Assembly: GCF_000800255.1 (NCBI RefSeq)
Contig: NZ_CP009747.1
Location: forward strand, 868,001-932,000
DNA: 64,000 nucleotides
Direction: 5' to 3'
Source: Pseudomonas parafulva
GTDB taxonomy: Bacteria > Pseudomonadota > Gammaproteobacteria > Pseudomonadales > Pseudomonadaceae
In this document: in pieces, positions 9,991 through 18,339 of the stretch
Layout of the letters: every line of letters starts with the position of its first letter
How positions within the stretch are numbered: position 1 is the stretch's first letter
Made by a program: the position numbers and the translations under genes
Notes under the pieces: model-generated
What the model saw: the letters and a program-made list of their open reading frames with translations, nothing else
Told to the model about the DNA's origin: nothing
Databases searched by the model: none

Positions 9991-11297
9991 TGAGCGAGCG
10001 TACCCTGGGTGAGTGGCTCGCTTACCTGGAACAACTGCATCCCTCGGCGATCGACATGGGCCTCGAGCGATGCCGACAGGTGCTGGCGCGCCTCGACCTG
10101 GGGCGCCTGGCTGCGCGAGTGGTGACGGTAACCGGCACCAATGGCAAAGGCTCGACCTGTGCCTTCGTCGCCGCGCTGTTGCGCGCCCAGGGGCTCAAGG
10201 TGGGCGTCTACAGCTCGCCGCACCTGGTGCGCTACAACGAGCGGGTACAGATCGATGGCAACCAGGCCAGCGACCGTGACCTGTGTCGGGCCTTCGCTGC
10301 CGTAGAGGCCGCGCGTGGCGAAATCTCCCTGACCTATTTCGAGATGGGTACCCTGGCGGCCTTCTGGTTGTTCAGGCAGTCGTCCTTGGATGCCGTGGTG
10401 CTTGAAGTGGGGCTAGGCGGGCGTCTGGACGCCGTCAACCTGATCGACGCCGACCTGTCGCTGGTGACCAGCATCGGCGTGGACCATGTCGACTATCTGG
10501 GCGATACCCGGGAGCAGGTGGCCTTCGAGAAAGCCGGTATCTTCCGCCAAGGCACGCCAGCCTTGTGCGGCGATCTCGACCCGCCCCAGCCGCTGCTGGA
10601 TAAAGTGTCCGAATTGGCTTGCCCGTTCTTCTTGCGCGGGCGCGATTTCGATCTGGCGAGCACTGACGCACATTGGCAATGGCGTGGTACCACGCTCAGG
10701 GGCGAGGCGGTGGAGTTGGTCGATCTGCCCCAGCTCGACTTGCCGATGGAGAACGCAGCCCTGGCAGTGCAGGCGTACCTGCTGATGGATCTGCCCTGGG
10801 TTGCGTCGGATATCGCCCAGGCGCTGCTGGGTACCCGCATGACCGGCCGCCTAGACCGTCGCACGGTGACGTGGCGCGGCCAACGGTTGGAATTGCTCCT
10901 GGATGTCGGCCACAACCCCCATGCTGCCGAGTACCTGGCACGCCGCTTGGCCACCCGGCCTGTCTCCGGGCGCCGCCTGGCGGTGTTCGGGCTGCTGGCG
11001 GACAAGGATCTCGAGGGCGTGGTCGCGCCGTTGCTGCCACTGGTCGATTCCTGGGCGGTGGCGCCGCTAGAGACGCCGCGCAGTCGCACCGGGCAGGAGC
11101 TTGCCATGGCCTTGACGAACCACGGCGCGACGGTGAAGTCATATGCCAGTGTCGCCGCTGCCCTCGAGGGGCAATGTGCGCAGGCAACGGCAGATGACCA
11201 GATCCTGCTGTTCGGTTCGTTTTTCTGCGTCGGCCAGGCCCTCGAATGGCTTGAGCGGCAGGCCCTGGAGGATGGAGTAGATGGCAGTGCTGGATAA
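9990..11297 (+). CDS. folC: Bifunctional dihydrofolate/folylpolyglutamate synthase
   Basis: The product has 435 residues. FolC adds L-glutamate to dihydropteroate and then to folates. The P-loop TGTNGKGST lies at residues 48-56; YSSPHLVRYNERV and the Mur-ligase-type LEVGLGGRLDA follow, then a C-terminal glutamate-ligase domain with LDVGHNPHA. The ATG at 9990 overlaps the accD TGA (TGATG), chosen over GTG 9987. It overlaps dedD by 17 nt, so accD-folC-dedD forms one transcript. Confidence 0.96.
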   Translation: MSERTLGEWLAYLEQLHPSAIDMGLERCRQVLARLDLGRLAARVVTVTGTNGKGSTCAFVAALLRAQGLKVGVYSSPHLVRYNERVQIDGNQASDRDLCRAFAAVEAARGEISLTYFEMGTLAAFWLFRQSSLDAVVLEVGLGGRLDAVNLIDADLSLVTSIGVDHVDYLGDTREQVAFEKAGIFRQGTPALCGDLDPPQPLLDKVSELACPFFLRGRDFDLASTDAHWQWRGTTLRGEAVELVDLPQLDLPMENAALAVQAYLLMDLPWVASDIAQALLGTRMTGRLDRRTVTWRGQRLELLLDVGHNPHAAEYLARRLATRPVSGRRLAVFGLLADKDLEGVVAPLLPLVDSWAVAPLETPRSRTGQELAMALTNHGATVKSYASVAAALEGQCAQATADDQILLFGSFFCVGQALEWLERQALEDGVDGSAG

Positions 11298-11964
11298 GGG
11301 AATGAAGCAGCGCATGGTGGGTGCGCTGGTGCTGGTGGCGCTGGCGGTGATCTTCCTGCCCATGCTGTTCACCCGAGAGGACGAGATGCGCCAGGTGCAT
11401 GTCGAAGTGCCTCAAGCCCCGGCCATGCCAAGCCCGTCCGAGGTCAAGGTCGAGCCGGTCCAAGTGCCTGAGCCTCAGCCGCTGCCCGATCTTTCCGAGC
11501 AGGCGCCGGTGGTGGTCGATGAGTCCACAGCGCCTCCCAGCGCTCCCAGCCAGCCGATCACGCCGTCGCCGTCGCAGAACGCCCAGCCCTCCGCCGCGAA
11601 GCCTCAGGCGCCCGTTGCCGATGCCAAGGTCGAAAGTCGTGCTGCACAACCGGCTGCCCAGCCCCCTGCGGCCAGTGCAACGGCCAGCAAGCCGGCGGCA
11701 GCTTCCAAGGTCGATGCCAATGGTTTGCCGGTGAGTTGGTCGATCCAATTGGCCAGCCTGTCCAATCGTGCAGGCGCCGACACTCTGCAGAAAACCCTGC
11801 GCAGCCAAGGCTACAACGCCTACATTCGCTCCACCGGTGGACTGAATCGGGTATTCGTCGGCCCGATCATTGACCGTGCCGAAGCCGAGCGTCTACGCGA
11901 TACGATCAACCGCCAGCAGAACCTCAAGGGCATCGTTGTGCGCTTCCAGCCTGAGCGCGGTTGA
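11281..11964 (+). CDS. dedD: SPOR-domain cell division protein, DedD-like
   Basis: The product has 227 residues. A cytoplasmic start (LDKGMKQR) is followed by one transmembrane helix (residues 12-30), a long Pro/Ala/Ser/Val periplasmic linker and a C-terminal SPOR domain (about 145-227) with WSIQLASL and RVFVGPI. SPOR domains bind denuded glycan at the septum. GGAG at 11274-11277 sits correctly before ATG 11281 within the end of folC. A terminator follows. Confidence 0.9.
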   Translation: MAVLDKGMKQRMVGALVLVALAVIFLPMLFTREDEMRQVHVEVPQAPAMPSPSEVKVEPVQVPEPQPLPDLSEQAPVVVDESTAPPSAPSQPITPSPSQNAQPSAAKPQAPVADAKVESRAAQPAAQPPAASATASKPAAASKVDANGLPVSWSIQLASLSNRAGADTLQKTLRSQGYNAYIRSTGGLNRVFVGPIIDRAEAERLRDTINRQQNLKGIVVRFQPERG

Positions 11965-11972
11965 GTCCATGC

Positions 11973-12019
11973 GGCCCTGTTCAGCCTGCGCTCAAGCGTC
12001 GGCCAAACAGGGCCTTTTT
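11973..12019 (+). terminator. Intrinsic terminator after dedD
   Basis: GGCCCTGTT (11973-11981) pairs with AACAGGGCC (12006-12014), with a 24-nt loop, followed by TTTTTG. Confidence 0.8.
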
Positions 12020-12158
12020 GTGCGCCCGGGTGGGGTGCCGAGGCTTGTTAAGTTGTCTTGGAAGTCAAGCTGCAAGCCTGCAACGGCGTGACTTTCCGCT
12101 TACCCCACGCCCTTTGCTCTGCTAAAATGCGCCGCCTCAAACGTCTGCAGGCCGTACC

Positions 12159-12713
12159 GTGGCATTTACCTGGGTTGATTGGGCGATCATCGCGATCATC
12201 GCCATTTCCTCACTGATCAGTCTCAAGCGCGGTTTCGTCAAGGAAGCCTTGTCCCTGCTCATCTGGATCGTTGCCGGCGCGGTGGCGTGGATGTTCGGCG
12301 GGTCCCTGTCGCAGTACCTGGAAAGCTATATCCAGACGCCTTCGGCACGGGTCATCGCAGGCTGCACCATTCTCTTCATCGCCACGCTGCTGGTGGGGGC
12401 GATGATCAATTTCCTCATCGGCGAGCTGATCCGCGTGACCGGGCTGTCCGGCACCGATCGCTTTCTCGGCATGGCCTTCGGCGCCGCGCGCGGAGGCTTG
12501 CTGGTGGTGGTGGCCGTTGGGCTGCTCAGCCTGGGGCCGGTACAACAGGATTCGTGGTGGCAGGAATCACGCCTGATACCACAGTTTCTATTGGTCGCCG
12601 ACTGGTCGAAGAACCTGATCCTGGGCTTCGCGGGTCAGTGGATGTCCAATGGGATCAGCTCACCGGTTGATCTTCCGTTCAAGGAACAGTTGCTCGGACC
12701 TTCCCGGCCCTGA
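12159..12713 (+). CDS. cvpA: CvpA family membrane protein
   Basis: The product has 184 residues from a GTG start. Four or five hydrophobic helices are visible: residues 5-20, 27-45, 62-82 and 100-125. The start AFTWVDWAIIAIIAISSLISL and the RGF motif are typical of CvpA, linked in E. coli to colicin V production and envelope resistance to bile and similar stress. TAAAAT at 12122-12127 could be a -10 box, but no good -35 is seen. It lies 41 nt upstream of purF, the standard cvpA-purF pair. Confidence 0.93.
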   Translation: MAFTWVDWAIIAIIAISSLISLKRGFVKEALSLLIWIVAGAVAWMFGGSLSQYLESYIQTPSARVIAGCTILFIATLLVGAMINFLIGELIRVTGLSGTDRFLGMAFGAARGGLLVVVAVGLLSLGPVQQDSWWQESRLIPQFLLVADWSKNLILGFAGQWMSNGISSPVDLPFKEQLLGPSRP

Positions 12714-12754
12714 GCGCTTTTCACTCCGTTTCATCAAAGTAGGGGTTGCGTCGC

Positions 12755-14260
12755 ATGTGTGGCATCGTCGGTATCGTCGGTAAGTCGAACGTCAATCAGG
12801 CGCTGTATGACGCGCTAACGGTCCTCCAGCACCGCGGCCAGGACGCTGCCGGTATCGTGACCAGCCATGATGGCCGGTTGTTCCTGCGCAAGGATAATGG
12901 CTTGGTGCGCGATGTATTCCAGCAGCGCCACATGCAGCGCCTGGTCGGTCACATGGGCATCGGCCACGTGCGCTACCCCACCGCGGGCAGCTCGACTTCG
13001 GCCGAGGCCCAGCCGTTCTATGTCAACTCGCCGTACGGCATCACCTTGGCGCACAACGGTAATTTGACCAACGTCGAGCAGTTGGCCAAGGAGATCTACG
13101 AGTCCGACCTGCGTCACGTCAACACCAACTCCGACTCGGAAGTGCTGCTCAACGTGTTTGCCCACGAGCTGGCCGTACGCGGCAAGCTGCAGCCGACCGA
13201 GGACGATGTGTTCGCGGCGGTGTCCCATGTGCACAGCCGCTGTGTCGGTGGCTACGCCGTGGTGGCGATGATCACCGGCTACGGTATCGTCGGTTTCCGT
13301 GACCCCAACGGCATTCGTCCGGTGGTCTTCGGCCAGCGCCACACCGACGAAGGCGTCGAGTACATGATTGCCTCCGAAAGCGTGGCCCTGGACGTGCTGG
13401 GCTTTACCCTGATCCGCGACCTGGCGCCGGGCGAAGCGGTGTACATCACCGAAGACGGACAGATGCACACCAAGCAGTGCGCTGAGGCCCCCCTGTTGCA
13501 ACCGTGCATCTTCGAGCACGTCTACCTGGCCCGCCCCGACTCCATCATGGATGGCGTGTCGGTGTACAAGGCGCGTCTGCGCATGGGTGAGAAGCTGGCC
13601 GACAAGATCCGTCGCGAGCGCCCCGAGCACGACATCGACGTGGTCATCCCGATTCCGGACACCAGCCGCACCGCAGCCCTGGAACTGGCCAACCACCTGG
13701 GCGTGAAATTCCGTGAAGGCTTCGTCAAGAACCGTTACATCGGCCGCACCTTCATCATGCCTGGCCAGGCGGCACGCAAGAAGTCGGTACGGCAAAAGCT
13801 CAATGCCATCGAATTGGAATTCCGTGGCAAGAACGTGATGCTGGTGGACGACTCGATCGTGCGCGGCACCACCTGCAAACAGATCATTCAGATGGCCCGC
13901 GAGGCCGGGGCGAAGAATGTCTACTTCTGCTCCGCAGCGCCCGCTGTACGCTACCCCAACGTCTACGGCATCGACATGCCGAGCGCTCACGAGCTGATCG
14001 CCCACAACCGTACCACTGAACAGGTGGCCGAGTTGATCGGCGCCGACTGGCTGATCTATCAGGACCTCCCGGACCTGATCGACTCGGTCGGTGGCGGCAA
14101 GATCAAGATCGAGCATTTCGATTGCGCGGTGTTCAACGGTGAGTACGTCACCGGCGACATCGACGACGTCTACCTGGAGCGGATCGAACAGGCGCGCAAT
14201 GACGCTGCCAAGGTCAAGACCCAGGCCGTCAGCGCGATCATCGACCTGTACAACAACTGA
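12755..14260 (+). CDS. purF: Amidophosphoribosyltransferase
   Basis: The product has 501 residues and catalyses the first step of purine synthesis, making phosphoribosylamine from PRPP and glutamine. MCGIVGIVG exposes Cys2 as the N-terminal glutaminase nucleophile after removal of Met; the PRPP site [13 protein letters not shown] lies at residues 361-373. The start at 12755 is fixed by the need for Cys2; an upstream in-frame TTG would bury it. It is followed by metZ after 24 nt. Confidence 0.98.
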   Translation: MCGIVGIVGKSNVNQALYDALTVLQHRGQDAAGIVTSHDGRLFLRKDNGLVRDVFQQRHMQRLVGHMGIGHVRYPTAGSSTSAEAQPFYVNSPYGITLAHNGNLTNVEQLAKEIYESDLRHVNTNSDSEVLLNVFAHELAVRGKLQPTEDDVFAAVSHVHSRCVGGYAVVAMITGYGIVGFRDPNGIRPVVFGQRHTDEGVEYMIASESVALDVLGFTLIRDLAPGEAVYITEDGQMHTKQCAEAPLLQPCIFEHVYLARPDSIMDGVSVYKARLRMGEKLADKIRRERPEHDIDVVIPIPDTSRTAALELANHLGVKFREGFVKNRYIGRTFIMPGQAARKKSVRQKLNAIELEFRGKNVMLVDDSIVRGTTCKQIIQMAREAGAKNVYFCSAAPAVRYPNVYGIDMPSAHELIAHNRTTEQVAELIGADWLIYQDLPDLIDSVGGGKIKIEHFDCAVFNGEYVTGDIDDVYLERIEQARNDAAKVKTQAVSAIIDLYNN

Positions 14261-14284
14261 TCTGCACTTTGTGAGGAGTACGGC

Positions 14285-15496
14285 ATGACGGATCAATGGG
14301 AGGCCGGACGGCTGGACAGCGACTTGGAGGGTGTCGGTTTCGACACCCTGGCAGTGCGCGCCGGCCAGCACCGGACGCCTGAGGCCGAGCACAGCGAAGC
14401 GCTGTTCCTGACCTCCAGCTATGTGTTCCGCACCGCGGCCGATGCGGCTGCGCGGTTTGCTGGTGAAACGCCAGGTAACGTCTATTCGCGCTACACCAAC
14501 CCGACGGTGCGCGCCTTCGAAGAGCGCCTGGCGGCGATGGAGGGGGCCGAGCAGGCCGTGGCTACCTCCACGGGCATGGCGTCGATTCTGGCCGTGGTCA
14601 TGTCGCTGTGCAGCGCTGGCGATCATGTGCTGGTGTCGCAGAGTGTCTTTGGCTCGACCATCAGCTTGTTCGAGAAGTACTTCAAGCGTTTCGGCCTGCA
14701 GGTGGACTACGTGCCGCTGGTCGATCTGGGGGCCTGGAAGAGTGCGCTGAAGACCAACACCAAACTCTTGATCGTCGAGTCGCCGTCCAATCCACTGGCC
14801 GAGCTGGTGGACATCCGCGCGCTGGCCGATATCGCCCACGCCGGTGATGCGATGCTGGTGGTGGACAACTGCTTCAGCACGCCAGCGCTGCAGCAGCCTC
14901 TGAAGCTGGGCGCCGACATCGTCTTCCATTCCGCGACCAAGTTCATCGACGGCCAGGGCCGTTGCATGGGCGGTGCGGTAGCCGGGCGTGCCGAGCAGAT
15001 GAAGGAAGTGGTGGGTTTCCTGCGCACCGCAGGCCCGACGCTCAGCCCCTTCAATGCGTGGATCTTCACCAAGGGCCTGGAGACGCTCAAGCTGCGCATG
15101 CGTGCGCATTGCGAGAGCGCTCAGGCCTTGGCCGAATGGCTGGAGCGCCAGGACGGTATCGAGAAAGTGCACTACGCGGGTCTGCCCAGCCATCCCCAGC
15201 ATGAGTTGGCCAAACGGCAGATGAGTGGTTTCGGCGCGGTCGTCAGCTTCGAGGTCAAGGGTGGCAAAGAGGGCGCCTGGCGCTTCATCGACGCCACTCG
15301 GGTGATCTCCATCACCACCAACCTGGGTGACAGCAAGACCACCATTGCCCATCCGGCAACCACTTCCCATGGTCGCCTGACGCCACAGGAGCGCGAAGCT
15401 GCCGGTATTCGTGACAGCCTCATTCGCGTGGCCGTGGGACTGGAAGACGTGGCCGATCTGCAGGCCGATCTCGCCCGCGGCCTGGCCGCGCTGTGA
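14285..15496 (+). CDS. metZ: O-succinylhomoserine sulfhydrylase
   Basis: The product has 403 residues, a PLP enzyme of the Cys/Met metabolism family. It makes homocysteine directly from O-succinylhomoserine and sulfide. The PLP lysine is K219 in [19 protein letters not shown] and SPSNP are family motifs. I call MetZ rather than cystathionine synthase from its placement next to purF, conserved in pseudomonads. AGGAG at 14274-14278 precedes the ATG. Its stop overlaps the SDR start by 4 nt. Confidence 0.93.
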   Translation: MTDQWEAGRLDSDLEGVGFDTLAVRAGQHRTPEAEHSEALFLTSSYVFRTAADAAARFAGETPGNVYSRYTNPTVRAFEERLAAMEGAEQAVATSTGMASILAVVMSLCSAGDHVLVSQSVFGSTISLFEKYFKRFGLQVDYVPLVDLGAWKSALKTNTKLLIVESPSNPLAELVDIRALADIAHAGDAMLVVDNCFSTPALQQPLKLGADIVFHSATKFIDGQGRCMGGAVAGRAEQMKEVVGFLRTAGPTLSPFNAWIFTKGLETLKLRMRAHCESAQALAEWLERQDGIEKVHYAGLPSHPQHELAKRQMSGFGAVVSFEVKGGKEGAWRFIDATRVISITTNLGDSKTTIAHPATTSHGRLTPQEREAAGIRDSLIRVAVGLEDVADLQADLARGLAAL

Positions 15497-16266
15497 TCGA
15501 CTGGCCAGGTGAGGCGCCCGACCACAACGGTCGGGTCGCCCTGGTGACCGGGGCCGCGCGCGGCATTGGTCTGGGCATCGCCGCCTGGCTGATCTGCGAA
15601 GGCTGGCAAGTGGTGCTTACCGACCTGGATCGCCCACGCGGCGCCAAGGTGGCCAAGGCACTGGGCAGCAATGCCTGGTTCATCGCCATGGATGTGGCCG
15701 ACGAGGCCCAGGTCATCGCGGGCGTCGCCGAGGTGCTCGGCCAGTTCGGTCGTCTGGATGCGCTGGTGTGCAACGCGGCCATCGCCAATCCCCACAACCA
15801 CACCCTGGAAAGCCTCAGTCTGGCGCAGTGGAACCGGGTGCTGGCGGTCAACCTCAGCGGTGCGATGCTGCTGGCCAAGCATTGTGCACCGTACCTGCGT
15901 GCCCACGGCGGTTCGATCGTCAACCTGGCGTCGACCCGCGCCCGTCAGTCTGAACCGGATACCGAGGCCTATGCCGCGAGCAAGGGTGGCCTGGTTGCCC
16001 TGACCCATGCCTTGGCCATCAGCCTGGCGCCGGAGATTCGCGTCAACGCGGTGAGCCCCGGCTGGATTGACGCACGCGACCCGTCGCAGCGCCGCGCCGA
16101 GCCTTTGAGCGACGCCGACCACGCCCAGCACCCGGCAGGTCGGGTAGGGACTGTGGAGGATGTGGCTGCGCTGGTGGTCTGGTTGCTGTCGCGTCAGGCC
16201 AGCTTCGTCACCGGCCAGGAGTTCGTGGTCGACGGCGGCATGACCCGCAAGATGATCTACAACTGA
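15493..16266 (+). CDS. Short-chain dehydrogenase/reductase
   Basis: The product has 257 residues from a GTG that overlaps the metZ stop (GTGA). The NAD(P) motif is VTGAARGIG at residues 18-26; the structural [10 protein letters not shown] and the catalytic Y160-x3-K164 with an upstream NLAST serine region are present, so it should be an active classical SDR. Coupling to metZ suggests shared expression; the substrate is unknown. Confidence 0.9.
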   Translation: MIDWPGEAPDHNGRVALVTGAARGIGLGIAAWLICEGWQVVLTDLDRPRGAKVAKALGSNAWFIAMDVADEAQVIAGVAEVLGQFGRLDALVCNAAIANPHNHTLESLSLAQWNRVLAVNLSGAMLLAKHCAPYLRAHGGSIVNLASTRARQSEPDTEAYAASKGGLVALTHALAISLAPEIRVNAVSPGWIDARDPSQRRAEPLSDADHAQHPAGRVGTVEDVAALVVWLLSRQASFVTGQEFVVDGGMTRKMIYN

Positions 16267-16400
16267 GCGGCAAGTTTTAAGCGGCAAGCTACAAGTAGGA
16301 GCGCTGTCGAGCCTGCCGGCGCGTTCATATGCGATCAGGCTTTTTCTCGCCACTTGCGGCTTGAAGCTTTCCGCTGTTTTTGAAAAAAAACTCAACAGGG
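16267..16400. repeat. Degenerate REP-like intergenic sequence
   Basis: GCGGCAAG occurs at 16267-16274 and 16281-16288, and a related CTTGCGGCTTGAAGCTT near 16353-16369. Such GCGGCAAGCTTCAAG-type pieces are common between genes in P. putida. The arms do not form a perfect palindrome here, so it is a decayed copy at best. Confidence 0.4.
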
Positions 16401-16403
16401 CTA

Positions 16404-16432
16404 TTGACTTAGCTTCGGCACCTGCGTAAATT
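16404..16432 (+). promoter_or_regulatory. Sigma-70 promoter of the tRNA block
   Basis: TTGACT (16404-16409) and TAAATT (16427-16432) are separated by exactly 17 nt, followed by a GC-rich discriminator (TCGCGGCC), as expected for a stringently controlled stable-RNA promoter. The tRNA-Val starts 42 nt downstream. Confidence 0.85.
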
Positions 16433-16473
16433 TCGCGGCCTCAGCGAAGCAAACGCAACAAGCAACATCGCGG

Positions 16474-16549
16474 GGGTGATTAGCTCAGCCGGGAGAGCAT
16501 CTGCCTTACAAGCAGAGGGTCGGCGGTTCGATCCCGTCATCACCCACCA
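16474..16549 (+). tRNA. tRNA-Val (anticodon TAC)
   Basis: The gene has 76 nt including encoded CCA. The acceptor arms GGGTGAT and ATCACCC pair fully, the D arm reads AGCTCAGCCGGGAGAGC, the anticodon loop CTTACAA gives TAC, and the T arm contains GGTTCGATCCC. Confidence 0.97.
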
Positions 16550-16627
16550 CTTCCTGAGAGTTCCTGGACCGGAACGCTTCCAACGAAGCTTTCCAGCAGA
16601 GAGGAACAGGACGCAAGTCCACTATGC

Positions 16628-16704
16628 GCAGCGGTAGTTCAGTCGGTTAGAATACCGGCCTGTCACGCCGGGGGTCGCGGGTTCGAGTCCCGTCCGCTGC
16701 GCCA
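16628..16704 (+). tRNA. tRNA-Asp (anticodon GTC), copy 1
   Basis: The gene has 77 nt with encoded CCA. GCAGCGG pairs with CCGCTGC; the anticodon loop CTGTCAC sits in a CCGGC/GCCGG stem; the T loop is GTTCGAGTC. It is identical to copies 2 and 3. It is 78 nt after tRNA-Val with no terminator between. Confidence 0.97.
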
Positions 16705-16780
16705 CTTCTTCAACGGATGGGTGAGATTCACCGGTCCGTGGTCATAAGGCAAATCCTTAAGGCCAGATCCTAGTTTCAAG

Positions 16781-16794
16781 CAGGCCTCGGCCTG
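16781..16794. repeat. Perfect 14-bp palindrome upstream of tRNA-Asp copy 2
   Basis: CAGGCC-TC-GGCCTG lies 8 nt before the tRNA. The same arms with a different centre precede copy 3. Confidence 0.85.
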
Positions 16795-16802
16795 TGAGAT
16801 AC

Positions 16803-16879
16803 GCAGCGGTAGTTCAGTCGGTTAGAATACCGGCCTGTCACGCCGGGGGTCGCGGGTTCGAGTCCCGTCCGCTGCGCCA
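16803..16879 (+). tRNA. tRNA-Asp (anticodon GTC), copy 2
   Basis: Identical in sequence to copy 1. It begins a 217-nt repeated unit made of the tRNA, a terminator and the leader of the next copy. Confidence 0.97.
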
Positions 16880-16920
16880 TCTTATGCTTCGAAGCCCTAG
16901 AACTCTTCGAGGCGGCAATC

Positions 16921-16947
16921 AAGGCGATGAAACGAGTCGCCTTTTTT
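16921..16947 (+). terminator. Terminator between tRNA-Asp copies 2 and 3
   Basis: AAGGCGA (16921-16927) pairs with TCGCCTT (16937-16943) around a 9-nt loop, followed by more Ts. It lies inside the tRNA block, before the last copy. Confidence 0.75.
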
Positions 16948-16997
16948 GTGCCTGCAACGCCAGCGTCTTGCGCCGGCGAGCAGATCCCAGTTTCAAA

Positions 16998-17011
16998 CAG
17001 GCCATGGCCTG
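16998..17011. repeat. Perfect 14-bp palindrome upstream of tRNA-Asp copy 3
   Basis: CAGGCC-AT-GGCCTG lies 8 nt before copy 3; arms and spacing match those before copy 2, only the two central bases differ. Confidence 0.85.
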
Positions 17012-17019
17012 TGCGATAC

Positions 17020-17096
17020 GCAGCGGTAGTTCAGTCGGTTAGAATACCGGCCTGTCACGCCGGGGGTCGCGGGTTCGAGTCCCGTCCGCTGCGCCA
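17020..17096 (+). tRNA. tRNA-Asp (anticodon GTC), copy 3
   Basis: Identical to copies 1 and 2, complete with CCA. It is followed by its own terminator. Confidence 0.97.
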
Positions 17097-17136
17097 TACT
17101 CGCCTCGAGGTCACTGAACGCCTCGAAGCTCAAATC

Positions 17137-17161
17137 AAGCGACCTGTGGGTCGCTTTTTTT
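17137..17161 (+). terminator. Terminator of the tRNA block
   Basis: AAGCGACC (17137-17144) and GGTCGCTT (17149-17156) close a 4-nt loop, then a run of T. Confidence 0.85.
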
Positions 17162-17290
17162 GTGCCTGCTATTACAGGCCTGGCCAAAACCTTGCAGGTG
17201 CGATGCTGAACGCATCTTCATCGACCGGCGGTTCCTGCCATCGAGGGATGTGTTGCACAATACGCCCCATTCGTTTACCCGGAATCGACA

Positions 17291-18148
17291 ATGTCCAGAT
17301 CTAACGTCTGCGTAGCGCTCGGGCTGGCCCTGACGCTGGCGGGCCTCGCCGGCTGCGCCACGAAGAAGGCAGCGGTCTACGAGCATGAAAACTTCGCCGA
17401 CTCAGGCACCTTCTCGCGCACCTTCGCGGTGGGGGAGGCCGGTTCATGCGAGGCAGCACGCCGAGCCTTGCTGAGCCAGGGCTACATCATCACCAGCAGC
17501 GATGCCAATCAGGTGGCGGGCAACAAGAGTTTCCAGCAGAACGCCGAGAACCATCTGCAGATCAGCTTCAACATCACCTGCGTGCCGGACAGCAACGACG
17601 AGCAGCGCTCGACCATCTTCGCCAACGCCTTGCAGGACCGCTACGCCCTGAAGAAATCCAACACCTCGGCCAGTGTCGGTGTGGGCGTGCTGGGCTCGTT
17701 GTCGATGCCTATCGGCTCCACCGACGATTCCATGGTCAAGGTCGCCAGCGAAACGGTGTCCTCGCCGCAGTTCTACGACCGCTATTTCGCGTTGGTGGAG
17801 AACTACCTGCCCAAGCCGCGCACGTCGAGCAGGCTCGAGCCGCAGGCCGAAGCACCAAAGGCGCAACAACCTGCGCAGGCGTTGGGACTGCCGGAGCCCG
17901 CGGGGCTGACACCGGCCAATCCTCCGGCAGCGGCGGCGACACCGGTCAGTCCCGTCCAGGCGGTCCCGCAAAGTCCAGTCGAGCCTGCACCGGTGCCTAC
18001 GGCGAATCAGACCTCGGCAGCCCCAGCCCTCGACGACAGTCAAGGTTCCCAGCCCGTGGCGCCGCCGGCCGATCCCGCGCCCCTCCAGGTGCAGTCTCCA
18101 GCGCCCGCCAGCGACGAGCAGACCGCACCGGTGCAACAGAGCGAGTGA
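17291..18148 (+). CDS. DUF2242 lipoprotein
   Basis: The product has 285 residues. A lipoprotein signal ends in LAGC at about residues 19-22, so it should be anchored in the membrane on the periplasmic side. The DUF2242 core (about 30-175) begins YEHENFADSGTFSRTF and contains three further cysteines; the C-terminal third is a low-complexity Pro/Ala/Gln tail. No function is known to me. It stands alone between the tRNA terminator and a small ORF. Confidence 0.85.
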   Translation: MSRSNVCVALGLALTLAGLAGCATKKAAVYEHENFADSGTFSRTFAVGEAGSCEAARRALLSQGYIITSSDANQVAGNKSFQQNAENHLQISFNITCVPDSNDEQRSTIFANALQDRYALKKSNTSASVGVGVLGSLSMPIGSTDDSMVKVASETVSSPQFYDRYFALVENYLPKPRTSSRLEPQAEAPKAQQPAQALGLPEPAGLTPANPPAAAATPVSPVQAVPQSPVEPAPVPTANQTSAAPALDDSQGSQPVAPPADPAPLQVQSPAPASDEQTAPVQQSE

Positions 18149-18252
18149 ACCTCTCGCTGATGTCCTCGCTCATATGTTTGTCATGATGTTTTAACCTGGC
18201 CCGCTTAGCGTGACGGCCACAGACGAGAAGATGAGCGAGAGGACGCAGGCCC

Positions 18253-18339
18253 ATGGACGATTATCAGGAAGAGTTGCTTGAGTTCCAGGCGTACGAACTG
18301 GACATCCCCGAGCAGGCAGAAGATGCCACCGAGCTTTAA
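18253..18339 (+). CDS. Small acidic protein of 28 residues
   Basis: ATG 18253 follows GAGAGGA at 18237-18243 with 9-nt spacing, a good ribosome binding site. The peptide starts MDDYQEELLEFQAYELD and is rich in Glu/Asp with no membrane helix. I recall similar MDDYxEELLEFQA peptides annotated in other pseudomonads, which supports translation. Its TAA overlaps the end of the convergent AraC gene by 4 nt. The function is unknown. Confidence 0.65.
   Translation: MDDYQEELLEFQAYELDIPEQAEDATEL

Noticed and set aside
14261..14284. SAM riboswitch before metZ
   Set aside because: Only 24 nt separate purF and metZ, which is too short for any known riboswitch.
12815..15370. Very long open frame on the minus strand over purF and metZ (851 residues)
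   Set aside because: It is antisense to two certain genes; the Gly/His/Gln/Val/Asp-rich composition is that of a codon-bias shadow in GC-rich DNA, and it has no family motif.
18150..18242. Inverted repeat CCTCTCGCT/AGCGAGAGG around the small ORF leader
   Set aside because: The arms are about 75 nt apart and pairing would depend on an unknown transcription start upstream; not convincing.
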